A stretch of 64,000 nucleotides of DNA. It comes from JADLGL01 sp050184415 (GTDB taxonomy: Bacteria; Pseudomonadota; Alphaproteobacteria; Rhizobiales; Kaistiaceae). Location: the NCBI GenBank assembly GCA_050184415.1, contig JBFXAJ010000004.1, positions 62,001 to 126,000 of the forward strand, read 5' to 3'. The position numbers and the translations under genes were made by a program. Positions 16,988 through 25,077 of the stretch are shown here, one piece after another. Each line of letters opens with the position of its first letter. Positions within the stretch are counted from its first letter, which is position 1. Under the pieces are notes generated by a model, which was given only the letters and a program-made list of their open reading frames with translations, did not search any database and was not told the origin of the DNA.

Positions 16988-17566
16988 TCAGGGCCTCCTG
17001 AGTGCACTAAGTGTATCCCCGCTCACCGGGCAAATGTCCCCAGTGATTCAGGCGATCTATCGACCGTCTCCGGGTCCAAATGCGGCATTTGTCAGTCTGT
17101 GCCGACAGCGCTTCGGACCCATTGCCAGTCTTGGCGACAATCCCCGCTTCGTCTTAGCGAGACAAGCCAGTTTGATATGCAGAATATCTAGTTTTGCGCA
17201 GCACAATTTTGTTTATGAACCTTACTATGTCTTTGGCAATCTTATATTGATACTTAGAGTCAGCTTATAGAAATTGCCAGGAAATCTGCGGTCCGGAACG
17301 GATACGCCGCCGCCCACAGGCACCCTCATGGTGTGCCAATCATCGTTCCAGGATGCCGGTTCCAAACCTGTTGACATCACTGGTACTGACCCTCGTGTGT
17401 CCACCGGCTTATCCGGTTTTACTTGATAGACTGCGACGAAACCTCGCACCGCTATTGGGTGATCTTCACCGTGTGTAGCCATTCCAAGGTGCAAAACACA
17501 GCAGCCGGACCGGTGCAGGCCGCGCCGCGGCTGCGGTCGGCCCGGCGTCGCGAGCAGGCGCTGGAC
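16988..17566. other. 579-bp AT-richer intergenic region
   Basis: Markedly lower GC than the flanks, especially 17150-17280. No reading frame here is convincing: a 89-codon minus-strand frame at 17225-17494 has no family character and no clear ribosome site. The region probably carries the promoter of the secreted peptide and glycosyltransferase genes. Its base composition suggests foreign or decayed DNA. Confidence 0.5.
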
Positions 17567-18319
17567 TTAAGAGCCCAATGGGGGCGTGTCGGCGCAGCAA
17601 AAGGTCGGGAATTCGTGGCGCGGCGGCGCGGCGGCCGTGAAGCGGGCGAGGAAATCGAAGACGTTGCCGGCCGGCATGGCGTTGATCGACGGCAGGTCGC
17701 ATTCCCACCAGGCGGTCGCGAGGAGGTCCGCGATCACCTCCGGCGCGAACCGGAAGCCGAGAGACCGCGCGGCAACTCCGCCCACGATCTCGTAGGGCGC
17801 CACGTCGCGAAGGACGACCGCGTTCGCCCCGATCACCGCGCCGACTCCGAGCCGAACGCCCGGCCGGATGACGGCGCCATCGCCAATCCAGACATCCGAT
17901 TCGATGATCGTCGGACCGGGAGTGGCGGACGGGATGTGGACATGCACCGCCTCCTCCGCCGAATAGGACCGTGACGGCGTCCCCTTGATCCGCGGCGAGG
18001 TCGAGAGGCTCTTCATGTTGTGGGCGCCGGCGGCGATCGTGACCCGGCGGCCGATCGAGCAATAGCGGCCGATAAGGACGCCGTCGCGGAGATAGCCGCC
18101 CGGATTCACGTAGGAATAGGCGCCGATGAAGTTGGTGACCCGCGACCCGCCGGTACGGACGACGGGTGAGGCCATCATCGAATGCGGCTCGAAATAGTAG
18201 TCGGCCGGCTTGATCGAGGTCCCGGCCACATGCCCCGTCGCGGCGAGCTGCGCGGACATCCGAGGCAGCGGTTCCAGGGTGCCGGCGACCATCCGGTCAA
18301 ACTTCTCGCGCAGATCCAT
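17567..18319 (-). CDS. CatB-type hexapeptide-repeat O-acetyltransferase
   Basis: A 250-residue left-handed beta-helix acyltransferase. The hexapeptide pattern runs from about residue 75 (I-G-A-Y-S-Y-V, L-I-G-R-Y-C-S-I-G) to 185 (V-W-I-G-D-G-A-V-I-R-P-G-V, I-G-A-N-A-V-V). It contains the catalytic-type H in A-G-A-H-N-M-K-S. CatB-like enzymes transfer acetyl from acetyl-CoA to xenobiotics or to surface sugars; the neighbouring glycosyltransferase operon favours the latter. It follows PQQ dehydrogenase 2 after about 190 bp and a hairpin. Confidence 0.85.
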   Translation of the reverse strand: MDLREKFDRMVAGTLEPLPRMSAQLAATGHVAGTSIKPADYYFEPHSMMASPVVRTGGSRVTNFIGAYSYVNPGGYLRDGVLIGRYCSIGRRVTIAAGAHNMKSLSTSPRIKGTPSRSYSAEEAVHVHIPSATPGPTIIESDVWIGDGAVIRPGVRLGVGAVIGANAVVLRDVAPYEIVGGVAARSLGFRFAPEVIADLLATAWWECDLPSINAMPAGNVFDFLARFTAAAPPRHEFPTFCCADTPPLGS

Positions 18320-18462
18320 CCGCCGGGTCTGACACGGCAGCGAGACTTTGATGTGGCGCCGGATGGGCCGCCGATCGATTGGGATGACCGGCAAAAAGCC
18401 AGCGGAACGGCCCAGAAGCAGGAGGGGACCACATTGCGGGGCGTTCCGCTGAGTTACGTCCC

Positions 18463-18490
18463 GCCTGGGGCACGCCTTCGCGCCCCAGGC
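18463..18490 (-). terminator. Terminator-like hairpin after PQQ dehydrogenase 2
   Basis: GCCTGGGGC (18463-18471) and GCCCCAGGC (18482-18490) form a perfect 9-bp stem with a 10-nt loop, 20 bp past the stop codon. No T-run follows, so it may act as an mRNA 3'-end stabiliser or attenuator rather than a true terminator. Confidence 0.4.
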
Positions 18491-18510
18491 AAAGTCTCGA
18501 CGGTCGTCGG

Positions 18511-20472
18511 CTACATCGCGCCGGCAACGGTCTCCGGCAGGGCGAAGACGTAGAGGGTCGAGCCCGACCGCCGATAGCGGTTGGCATCGTCCGGCGCCGC
18601 GTCGATGGCGACGGCCGTGTTGGCGGCCGCCGACGAGGCGATGATCGCCAGATACTGACGCCCGTCGGGACCGATATAGGTGATCGGCGACTGGTTGAAC
18701 CGCGAGCCGGTGCGGAACTCCCACACGATCTCGCCGTTCGTCGCGTTGAACGCGCGCATCACGCCTTCATTGTTGCCGCCCTGGAAGAGGAGGTCCGTGG
18801 CGGTGGCCATGATGGGAAGGGCGTTTGCGATCGTCCATTCGTGGCGCCACGCGAAGGCATTGCCCTCGACGTCGACGGCGCCGAGGAAGCCGCCGGCGAG
18901 CGGCTCGCCGAGCGGGATGAGCTCGCCGTAATTGGCGGCGGTGTGGTCCGGATAGGCGCGCGGGATCGCGGCCGTCCCGGCACCGCGGAACAGCGTGTAC
19001 CCTTCGCCGGGCGTGTACTCGCCCTCGATCACGACCTGCGTACGGCAGCCCACATAGTAGGCGGTGTAGAGAAGGCCGGTGCGCGGCGAGTAGGCGTCGT
19101 TGTGCCACTGCCGGGCGGTGATCGACGGGCACACCGTGACTTCGGTGCCGGTGTAGTCGGTCACCGTGGTGCCGTCGGGGAGACGGCCCGGATCGGCCTC
19201 GGTGTAGCGGCGGCGATCCTCGACGTCGGTGAAGGCCCAGGTGTCGATGTTGAGGCGGGCCCGGCCGGTCTCGAGATTGTAGCCGTTGGCCCAGTTCACG
19301 TAGACGGTCGGCCATGGGTCGTTCAGCAGCTCGCCGGTGTCCCGGTTCCACTGGAAGAAGTAGCCGTTGCGGGCCGCGCGCACGACGGCGTCGACACCGC
19401 CGACGGTGATGAGCGGGTTGATCAGCGGCTCGTCATAGTCCCACGGATCGGCCGGGGTGTTGTTGAAGGCCCAGATCAGCTCGCCGGTGGCGGCGTTGCG
19501 CGCGAGGGTCGAGGCGCACCAGTTGTTCTGGTAGTCGATCATCCCGCCGTCTTCGTCGAGATTGATGACGCCCCACTCACGACGGTAGTCCGGGTTCCAC
19601 GGGCCGCAATTGCCCGTCGAGTAGTAGAAGGCGTTCCGCTCGAGGTCGGCCGTGATGTAGCCCCACACGGTGCCGCCGCCACGACGCCAGCTGTCGCCGT
19701 ACCAGGTGGACAGCGAGTCCTGGTTGTCAGCGTAGTGCGCGGTGTAGCCGGGGCCGATGCCGACCTCGTTGTCCGGGCCCATGTTGTACATCACCCACTG
19801 CAGCTGTCCGGAGTTGATGTCGAAGGCCTGGACCTTGCCGCGGACGCCGCGCTCGCCGCCGGCATTGCCGGCGATGAGGAGGTCGTTCACGATGACCTGG
19901 TTGCCGACGGTGGTCTCACCGATCGACAGGTCGGCGCCGACCGAGCGCCACAGCGCCTCGCCGGTGGCCGCATCGAGGCCGAAGAACTGGCCGTCGAGGG
20001 TGTTGAAGAAGATCTTGCCCTCGGCGTAGTTGAGGCCGCGGGTCTGGGCGCCGCAGCAACCTTGCCGGGTTGCTTCCTCGACATTCATGTCGGGGCGGAA
20101 TTCCCACTTGATGACGCCGTTCTGCGTCAGATCGAGTGCGTAGACGTAGTTCGGCTTCGGCGAGACGATGTACATGGTGTCGCCGACGACGAGCGGCGAC
20201 GCCTCGTGGCTGTCGAGGATGCCCACCTGCCACGTCCAGGCGACCTGGAGATCCGCGACGTTGTCGAGCGTGATCTGGTCGAGTTCCGAGTAATTCCAGC
20301 CGGCATAGTTGATCGACGGCATCACCACGTTTGCCGGATCGGCAACGAGCGCCACCACGTCGTCATTGGCAAGGGCCGGGCTCAGAAACCCGCCGGCGAC
20401 TGCAACAGCAGAGACGGAGACCGACGCAACATAGCTCCGCCGCCCAAGGCTGACATTCTTCCCAAGTCGCAT
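18511..20472 (-). CDS. PQQ-dependent alcohol dehydrogenase, lanthanide (XoxF)-type, paralogue 2
   Basis: A 653-residue periplasmic quinoprotein, closely related to the one at 9867 through its whole length. The signal peptide ends near residue 36 (P-A-L-A-N). Vicinal cysteines are C139-C140, metal ligand E207 (G-G-E-R-G-V-R-G), N288 (T-G-N-C-G-P-W-N), catalytic D345 and the lanthanide-type Asp D347 (W-D-Y-D-E-P). Differences cluster in loops after residue 240 and in the C-terminal third, which may tune substrate range. A strong GAGGAGG ribosome site precedes ATG 20472. It is followed by the acetyltransferase in the same direction. Confidence 0.9.
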   Translation of the reverse strand: MRLGKNVSLGRRSYVASVSVSAVAVAGGFLSPALANDDVVALVADPANVVMPSINYAGWNYSELDQITLDNVADLQVAWTWQVGILDSHEASPLVVGDTMYIVSPKPNYVYALDLTQNGVIKWEFRPDMNVEEATRQGCCGAQTRGLNYAEGKIFFNTLDGQFFGLDAATGEALWRSVGADLSIGETTVGNQVIVNDLLIAGNAGGERGVRGKVQAFDINSGQLQWVMYNMGPDNEVGIGPGYTAHYADNQDSLSTWYGDSWRRGGGTVWGYITADLERNAFYYSTGNCGPWNPDYRREWGVINLDEDGGMIDYQNNWCASTLARNAATGELIWAFNNTPADPWDYDEPLINPLITVGGVDAVVRAARNGYFFQWNRDTGELLNDPWPTVYVNWANGYNLETGRARLNIDTWAFTDVEDRRRYTEADPGRLPDGTTVTDYTGTEVTVCPSITARQWHNDAYSPRTGLLYTAYYVGCRTQVVIEGEYTPGEGYTLFRGAGTAAIPRAYPDHTAANYGELIPLGEPLAGGFLGAVDVEGNAFAWRHEWTIANALPIMATATDLLFQGGNNEGVMRAFNATNGEIVWEFRTGSRFNQSPITYIGPDGRQYLAIIASSAAANTAVAIDAAPDDANRYRRSGSTLYVFALPETVAGAM

Positions 20473-20804
20473 GCTTTCCTCCTCTTTCAGGACCTTGAAG
20501 ACAGTCCTTCGAGATACTTAGCCCCCGCCGTGCAACTGCGTGTCACTCAATCGGGTAGGCCCGGTGCCTGCGGAGGTTTCGTGGCACAGCGCTGATCGGC
20601 CGGATGCGGTCGCCGACAGGCACATCAACGTTCACGGCTTGGGCGCGGGTCGGCGCCACTGGACGTGCCGCTGCGGCCGACCGGATGCGTATCCGGACGA
20701 TTTCGGGCTCTGTGAAAACGCCGGTGATATCAATCGCGGAAAGCGGCGCACCGTCGCCGGACAACCCGGCCTCAAAGGAAACGCGGCGACCCCGCCTGGC
20801 GCCG
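20473..20804. other. 332-bp region between PQQ dehydrogenase 2 and the DUF937 gene
   Basis: No gene is firmly supported. A minus-strand frame from a TTG at 20764 to a stop at 20543 (73 residues) has fairly protein-like composition. However, it lacks an ATG or a clear ribosome site, so it is not annotated as a gene. The 3' part should contain the dehydrogenase promoter. Confidence 0.4.
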
Positions 20805-21752
20805 TCAGCGCCGCCGGGCGACGGAGTCCAGCATGTCGTCGGCGGACTTGCCCTGAGGAGTTCCGCCGCCCAGGAGGCTGCTGAGCAGACCACCGATGGA
20901 TTGGGTGGCCTGGTCCCGGACCTGCGGGCTGGCATTCGCCCCGAACAGGCCGCCGAGGACGTCGCCGAGCCCGCCGCCACCACCGCCTGTCGAACGTCCC
21001 CCGCCCTGCCCCAGCAGTTGCCCGAGAATGTCGCCGATACCTCCGCCGCCGGACGCTGCACCCGATCCGGCCGCTGGTTGGCCACCGAGGAGCTGTCCGA
21101 GGATGCCGCCGAGACCGCCCATGTCGGGAGCGTGGGCGGCGGTCGCCGGGGCAGCCTCCGGTGCACGGGTTGCCGCCGGCGCCCGGGCGCCCTTGACGGA
21201 TTGGGACGCCACGCGCGCCCGCCCGCCAACGTTCCTGGCACCCGCGTCGTCACCCGACGAGTCGCTGACGGCCCGAGCACGGCTCTTCAGGCGTTCCGCC
21301 GCGCCACCGCCGCGCAGCGGTGTGGCCGTCGTTGCCGGCGGCCGATCACCGATGACCTGTTTCGACAGCGCTCCCATCACCATGGCCGAAACCACCGGCA
21401 GCATCTTCCGGAGAACGTCCGGCGTCACCCCGGACGCCGCCGCCACCTTGTCGGCGACGCCCCGGCTGACCTCCTTGGACTTGAAGACATGCCCCAGAAT
21501 GGCCTTGCCGTCGTCGACGATCCTGTCGTCGTCGCGGTCGAGGTAACGGCCGTGATTTCCCGTCGCCAGCGCCGAAAGGAGCTTCGACACGCCTTCCGGC
21601 GACTGGATCTCGCGCCGGAGACCCGCCATCACCGCGGGAGCCAGTTGGTCGATAGCAGCGCGGGTCTGCCGCTCGGTCAGGCCGAATTTCTGCCCGAGAA
21701 CCTGGATTCCGCGTCCGCCATAGGACTCGGCGATCACATCCAGCAAATTCAT
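20805..21752 (-). CDS. DUF937 domain protein
   Basis: A 315-residue protein starting MNLLDVIAESYGGRGIQVLG. Its N-terminal helices (about 1-130) have the DUF937 pattern: G-L-T-E-R-Q-T-R-A-A-I-D-Q-L-A-P-A-V, then I-L-G-H-V-F and a V-L-R-K-M-L-P-V-V-S-A-M-V-M-G-A-L helix. The rest is low-complexity Gly/Ala with four L-G-Q-L-L-G or L-G-G-L-F-G repeats. No signal peptide is present. DUF937 proteins have no known function. It is the last chromosomal gene before the island's left end. Confidence 0.8.
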   Translation of the reverse strand: MNLLDVIAESYGGRGIQVLGQKFGLTERQTRAAIDQLAPAVMAGLRREIQSPEGVSKLLSALATGNHGRYLDRDDDRIVDDGKAILGHVFKSKEVSRGVADKVAAASGVTPDVLRKMLPVVSAMVMGALSKQVIGDRPPATTATPLRGGGAAERLKSRARAVSDSSGDDAGARNVGGRARVASQSVKGARAPAATRAPEAAPATAAHAPDMGGLGGILGQLLGGQPAAGSGAASGGGGIGDILGQLLGQGGGRSTGGGGGGLGDVLGGLFGANASPQVRDQATQSIGGLLSSLLGGGTPQGKSADDMLDSVARRR

Positions 21753-21934
21753 GCGTGCGCCCTCCGGATCAACTGGGGGTGGGCATCCATGTTAGCGACG
21801 AACCGGCGGCTCCGACAGGCTTCGCCAGCCTGGCGCCGGCAACGGGCCGCGGCCGTCCGAACCGAAACAGTAAAATCAGTGTAAAACGGCCCACGGGGTC
21901 TGACGAACCGGGGCCGATTTTAGCAGCTAAATCA

Positions 21935-21983
21935 ATTGGCTGGGGGACCTGGATTCGAACCAAGACTAACGGAGTCAGAGTCC
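21935..21983 (-). repeat. Island attachment repeat, left copy (displaced tRNA-Gln 3' part)
   Basis: A 49-bp sequence identical to 34619-34667. It covers the tRNA-Gln 3' half from the anticodon stem through CCA, but here it is not joined to a 5' half, so it is not a tRNA gene. It starts 185 bp before the integrase gene and marks the left boundary of the island. Confidence 0.93.
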
Positions 21984-22054
21984 CCCAAAATCCGTTTGAC
22001 GCAGTTCCCGCTGATGCCAGCTACGGCTGATTTCTGCCAATTCGGTTTCCACAG

Positions 22055-22122
22055 GCTTACCCGCAGTTCCACGCCTGTTCTTCCATTTTCCCTCCATTCC
22101 GCTTACCATGCGCTTACTCGAG
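22055..22122 (+). promoter_or_regulatory. Candidate integrase arm-type sites, left end
   Basis: GCTTACC occurs at 22055 and 22101, and GCTTAC at 22112. The last two are 11 bp apart. The same pair with the same 11-bp period occurs at 34534 and 34545 at the other end of the island. Short direct repeats on both sides of a tyrosine-integrase core are the usual form of arm-type sites. Confidence 0.45.
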
Positions 22123-22167
22123 ACTGGCGGGACTCCCGGCCGGTAAACAAATCCAGACCAACGGACC

Positions 22168-23337
22168 ATGCCCACAATTCGGCTTACAAAGGCGTCGGTA
22201 AAGGCCCTGCAGCCGACGTCGGTCCCGATGTTCTTTTGGGATGACAGCCTCCCCGGCTTCGGTGTGAAAGTCTCCGCAGGTGGCCGAAAAACGTGGGTGA
22301 TCCAGTATCGCGTCGGTAGGGAAAGCAAGCGCCGGTCTCTTGGCTCTGCTGACACTATTGCCCTGGACCGGGTGCGCCGACGTGCCGGTGACATTCTGGC
22401 AGCCATACGACTCGGCGAAGATCCCTTTGAGGAAGAAGCACCCTCCCCGACCTTCAACGCCGTTGCAGATCAGTTTCTAGCCACCGTGGAGGCCAAGAAG
22501 GCCCCCCGGACGGCACAGGACTACCGGGAGAAGCTCGACCGCCATATCCGGCCCGCATTTGGCTCCCGCCCACTTCGCGAGATCAGCCGAGCAGACATCG
22601 AGATTTGGCACGAGGGAATCAGACGAACACCACGGACCGCCAATTACGCTCTCGCAGTCCTCGTCGCTGTTTTCACCTTCGCCGTCGGACGCGGGATTAT
22701 CCGGGGTCATGAGCACCCCGCCCGCGGCATCACGAAGTTCGGGGAGACGAAGAGGCAAAGGTATCTTTCGCTCGAGGAGCTGACAGCCTTTGGTGGCGCG
22801 CTGACGGACCTCGAGGCTGCGCGGAATATCTCGCCCTGGGCAGCCGCCGCGCTTCGCCTCCTCGTTCTCACTGGAGCCCGATCAGGCGAGATCCTTTCGC
22901 TTACGTGGCCGATGGTCGACCTGGGACATGCCCGGCTCAATTTGCCGACGTCGAAAACCGGTCAGAAGTCGATCGCGCTGTCGAGCGCGGCGGTCGACGT
23001 TTTGCGCGGGGTGCCGAAGATCGAAGGTGTCCCGTGGGTGATAGCTGGAAGGCGGCATGGCGAGGCGATGACAACGCTTCAGCGGCCCTTCCGTATGGTT
23101 TGTGAGCGCGCCGGCATCGCGGGACTCCGCATCCACGACCTCAGACACTCCGCGGCGAGCTTTGCCACGTCCGAAGGCGTTGGCCTCCCGGTGGTCGGCG
23201 CCCTCCTTGGGCAAAGCCAAGCCTACACAACCGCCCGCTATTCGCACATTCACGACGACGCACAGCGCGCTGCCGCCGAGACGATCGGCAAGAAGGCCGG
23301 GCCTCTTCTCGGACGTGGAATTGGAGTGCGGCGGTGA
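22168..23337 (+). CDS. Tyrosine-family site-specific integrase
   Basis: A 389-residue P4/phage-type integrase. Residues 1-90 are the DUF4102 arm-binding domain (L-T-K-A-S-V-K-A-L, F-W-D-D-S-L-P-G-F-G-V-K-V). The SAM-like core-binding domain is about 95-190 and the catalytic domain 195-375. Catalytic residues: R238 (T-G-A-R-S-G-E), K263, H323/R326 (H-D-L-R-H), Y358 (A-R-Y-S-H). The usual second catalytic His is replaced by Q349 (L-L-G-Q-S). It sits beside the left tRNA-Gln repeat and presumably catalysed the insertion. The stop overlaps the next gene by four bases. Confidence 0.95.
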   Translation: MPTIRLTKASVKALQPTSVPMFFWDDSLPGFGVKVSAGGRKTWVIQYRVGRESKRRSLGSADTIALDRVRRRAGDILAAIRLGEDPFEEEAPSPTFNAVADQFLATVEAKKAPRTAQDYREKLDRHIRPAFGSRPLREISRADIEIWHEGIRRTPRTANYALAVLVAVFTFAVGRGIIRGHEHPARGITKFGETKRQRYLSLEELTAFGGALTDLEAARNISPWAAAALRLLVLTGARSGEILSLTWPMVDLGHARLNLPTSKTGQKSIALSSAAVDVLRGVPKIEGVPWVIAGRRHGEAMTTLQRPFRMVCERAGIAGLRIHDLRHSAASFATSEGVGLPVVGALLGQSQAYTTARYSHIHDDAQRAAAETIGKKAGPLLGRGIGVRR

Positions 23338-24131
23338 GTGCACGCCAGTTCGAAGAAATGATCCGCCACGCTCGGGAGGCCAAGGGCGATCTGTCTCCCG
23401 AGGCCATCGATCGGATCGGGGAGCTTCTCCAGGAGTCGCTCAATCAGTACGTGGACGAGAGAAACCTCCAGCTAGCTCAAGATTGGGATGTTCTCCCGCG
23501 CACACTGGAGCACCTCCAACGGGCTTTGGCAGCCCTTATCGCCTCTCGATGGACCTTCGATTCCGACGACGAGCTGGCGCCATTCGACGATGAAGAGGGG
23601 GCGTTCCAATGGCTATCCGGCAACGGCCAAAATGAGGATGCTGGTGAGCCCGGCCCCTTTTTCGAGGATAGCAGTCGCTGGGACGAGCGGACCCTGTGGA
23701 GCTTGATCGCCGACGGGAATCGTCGGCTCGGCGATCTTGTCGCGTTCGAGAAGGGTCTCTGGAAACATCATTGGTCCCGGCCTGTAAGAACGCCGTCCCG
23801 GCTTCCTTGGCCGGTTCAAAAGCTGATCTTTGACCTGTGTCAGATTTGGCACGACCACGTCAGCCCCAGGCTCGGACTGCCCCGGCGCGATCCTAACCCG
23901 GACAACCCATTGCTGCGCTTCGTCGACACAGGCCTTTCGCTCGCCCTGGCCGAAGGTCGCCCGGCGAAGGATACGGTTCTCAACGTCATCTCTAAGTTCA
24001 TCCGGCCGGCGATTCTGCAGCGAGCCGCCGACGACGGCAGCCCGATGAGGGTGGACCTTCAGGACGACGAGAACCCATTCGGGAGGGTGGACTTCGGTGA
24101 CGAAGAGGACTCCTTCAAAAGTCCACGGTGA
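23334..24131 (+). CDS. Unknown acidic protein coupled to the integrase
   Basis: A 265-residue hydrophilic protein starting from GTG at 23334, which overlaps the integrase stop in GTGA; the overlap decides the start. N-terminal helices (F-E-E-M-I-R-H-A-R-E-A-K) are followed by an Asp/Glu-rich middle, a segment W-P-V-Q-K-L-I-F-D-L-C-Q-I-W-H, and a strongly acidic tail. No membrane segments and no recognised domain. The tight coupling suggests an island-maintenance role, which is inference only. Confidence 0.65.
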   Translation: MSARQFEEMIRHAREAKGDLSPEAIDRIGELLQESLNQYVDERNLQLAQDWDVLPRTLEHLQRALAALIASRWTFDSDDELAPFDDEEGAFQWLSGNGQNEDAGEPGPFFEDSSRWDERTLWSLIADGNRRLGDLVAFEKGLWKHHWSRPVRTPSRLPWPVQKLIFDLCQIWHDHVSPRLGLPRRDPNPDNPLLRFVDTGLSLALAEGRPAKDTVLNVISKFIRPAILQRAADDGSPMRVDLQDDENPFGRVDFGDEEDSFKSPR

Positions 24132-24157
24132 CAGCGGCGGGAACATGCCATCAATAG

Positions 24158-24187
24158 GAAGGCACCGACATCAATTGAGGTGCCTTC
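24158..24187 (+). promoter_or_regulatory. Inverted repeat directly abutting the HTH start codon
   Basis: GAAGGCACC (24158-24166) and GGTGCCTTC (24179-24187) form a perfect 9-bp stem with a 12-nt loop, and the second arm touches the ATG at 24188. The only ribosome-site-like GAGG (24177-24180) overlaps the start of that arm. It could be an operator or a translation-blocking hairpin. Confidence 0.5.
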
Positions 24188-24377
24188 ATGGATGCTCAGC
24201 TCCTCCCTACTGAAGCTGCTGCCGCGCGGCTCGGACTCCAGCCCAAGACACTGCATCAATGGAGAAGCCTCGGCCGGGGCCCAAAATTCGTAAAGCTTGG
24301 CGGGCCGCGTCTTCTACAGGCCTGAGGATCTGACGGCCTGGATTGCCGGCCGAGTTGTGGACCCGGAGGCCGCATGA
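24188..24377 (+). pseudogene. Excisionase-like helix-turn-helix gene with a single-base frameshift
   Basis: The first frame encodes 45 residues of a MerR/AlpA-like HTH (L-P-T-E-A-A-A-A-R-L-G-L, T-L-H-Q-W-R, G-P-K-F-V-K-L-G-G) and then hits a stop at 24323. The expected continuation R-V-F-Y-R-P-E-D-L-T-A-W-I is read in another frame, through to a TGA at 24375. One extra C in the GGGCCGCG stretch near 24302-24306 explains the shift. The second-frame stop overlaps the next gene's ATG in ATGA, so it is the ancestral frame. Such proteins control excision or early genes of islands. A sequencing error cannot be excluded. Confidence 0.75.
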
Positions 24378-24559
24378 AGCCGGTTCTGCACTCCGTCGCC
24401 GTCTACGATGGCATGCGTCACATCGGCGAAGTCGTTGTTCGGGGGACCGGCCAGATCGAGGCTCTTGATGGCAACGGTCGGCCTCTAGGCTTCTTCCCGG
24501 ATCGCCATGCCGCCGAAGCAGAGTTGTGGCGAAGACGCCTTGGGGAGGCGCCAACATGA
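24374..24559 (+). CDS. Small hypothetical island protein
   Basis: A 61-residue protein (MKPVLHSVAVYDGMRHIGEV...). It has a strand-rich start and the pattern G-N-G-R-P-L-G-F-F-P-D-R-H-A-A-E-A-E-L. No recognised family. Both ends overlap neighbours in ATGA, so the HTH gene, this gene and the next form one translationally coupled operon. Its intact coupling indicates that the operon was recently functional. Confidence 0.65.
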   Translation: MKPVLHSVAVYDGMRHIGEVVVRGTGQIEALDGNGRPLGFFPDRHAAEAELWRRRLGEAPT

Positions 24560-25077
24560 TGGCGCTTGAAAAGCGAACGCCCGCCGTCGGCACGGCGGGC
24601 GTCACATCGAATGGGTCGGTTGAGGGGTTCGACCAAGAACAAAGTTATCATCGGGGCGCGCAGCGTTCAACCAAATTTATCGCAGCTCTGCACCGTGAGG
24701 TCGCGCGACGGTACGCTTGGGCTGCACGTCAGCGCCGCGAACGTGAAGGCGGGAAGCTCCGCCCGACATCCTTCGCTTCGATCAGGGTCCGGGAGCTCGA
24801 GGCCGTGATCCGCCACCAGCACGGTATGGTGCTGCCCGACAGCAATATCGGACGAGCCCGCGCCTTCGAGGTCCTGCACCATCTCGCTCGCACGGCGCAG
24901 CCAGATCGCCAAATGATGGGTTGGAGGATCAGGCGCGCGTCGCCGGCCTCGCCGCCGACTTCTTCGGCGTCCGTGCCGGCCCGCGGCTGGTCCAGGCGCT
25001 CCGGGAGGGCAGCGGCGCCGTCGAGGCCATGGAAGACAGGATGCGCCGCCTGGGCGTCCTCATGTCGGACGGGATGA
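24556..25077 (+). CDS. Hypothetical island protein with a junction-derived C-terminus
   Basis: A 173-residue frame starting at ATG 24556. Residues up to about 120 look like a real helical, basic protein (F-I-A-A-L-H-R-E-V-A-R-R-Y, I-R-V-R-E-L-E-A-V-I-R-H-Q-H-G). After about nucleotide 24915 the frame turns into low-complexity Ala/Ser/Pro/Arg, and the overlapping frame becomes a tape-measure protein. This suggests that a deletion or recombination replaced the original 3' end. The function of the N-terminal part is unknown. Confidence 0.5.
   Translation: MMALEKRTPAVGTAGVTSNGSVEGFDQEQSYHRGAQRSTKFIAALHREVARRYAWAARQRREREGGKLRPTSFASIRVRELEAVIRHQHGMVLPDSNIGRARAFEVLHHLARTAQPDRQMMGWRIRRASPASPPTSSASVPARGWSRRSGRAAAPSRPWKTGCAAWASSCRTG

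Noticed and set aside
17225..17494. A minus-strand 89-codon frame
   Set aside because: No ribosome site, no recognisable motif and a location in AT-rich intergenic DNA.
20543..20764. A minus-strand 73-codon frame starting from TTG
   Set aside because: Composition is somewhat protein-like, but there is no ATG, no clear ribosome site and no family match.
21935..21983. A second tRNA-Gln gene
   Set aside because: Only the 3' part is present; the 5' half is missing, so it is an attachment-site duplicate.
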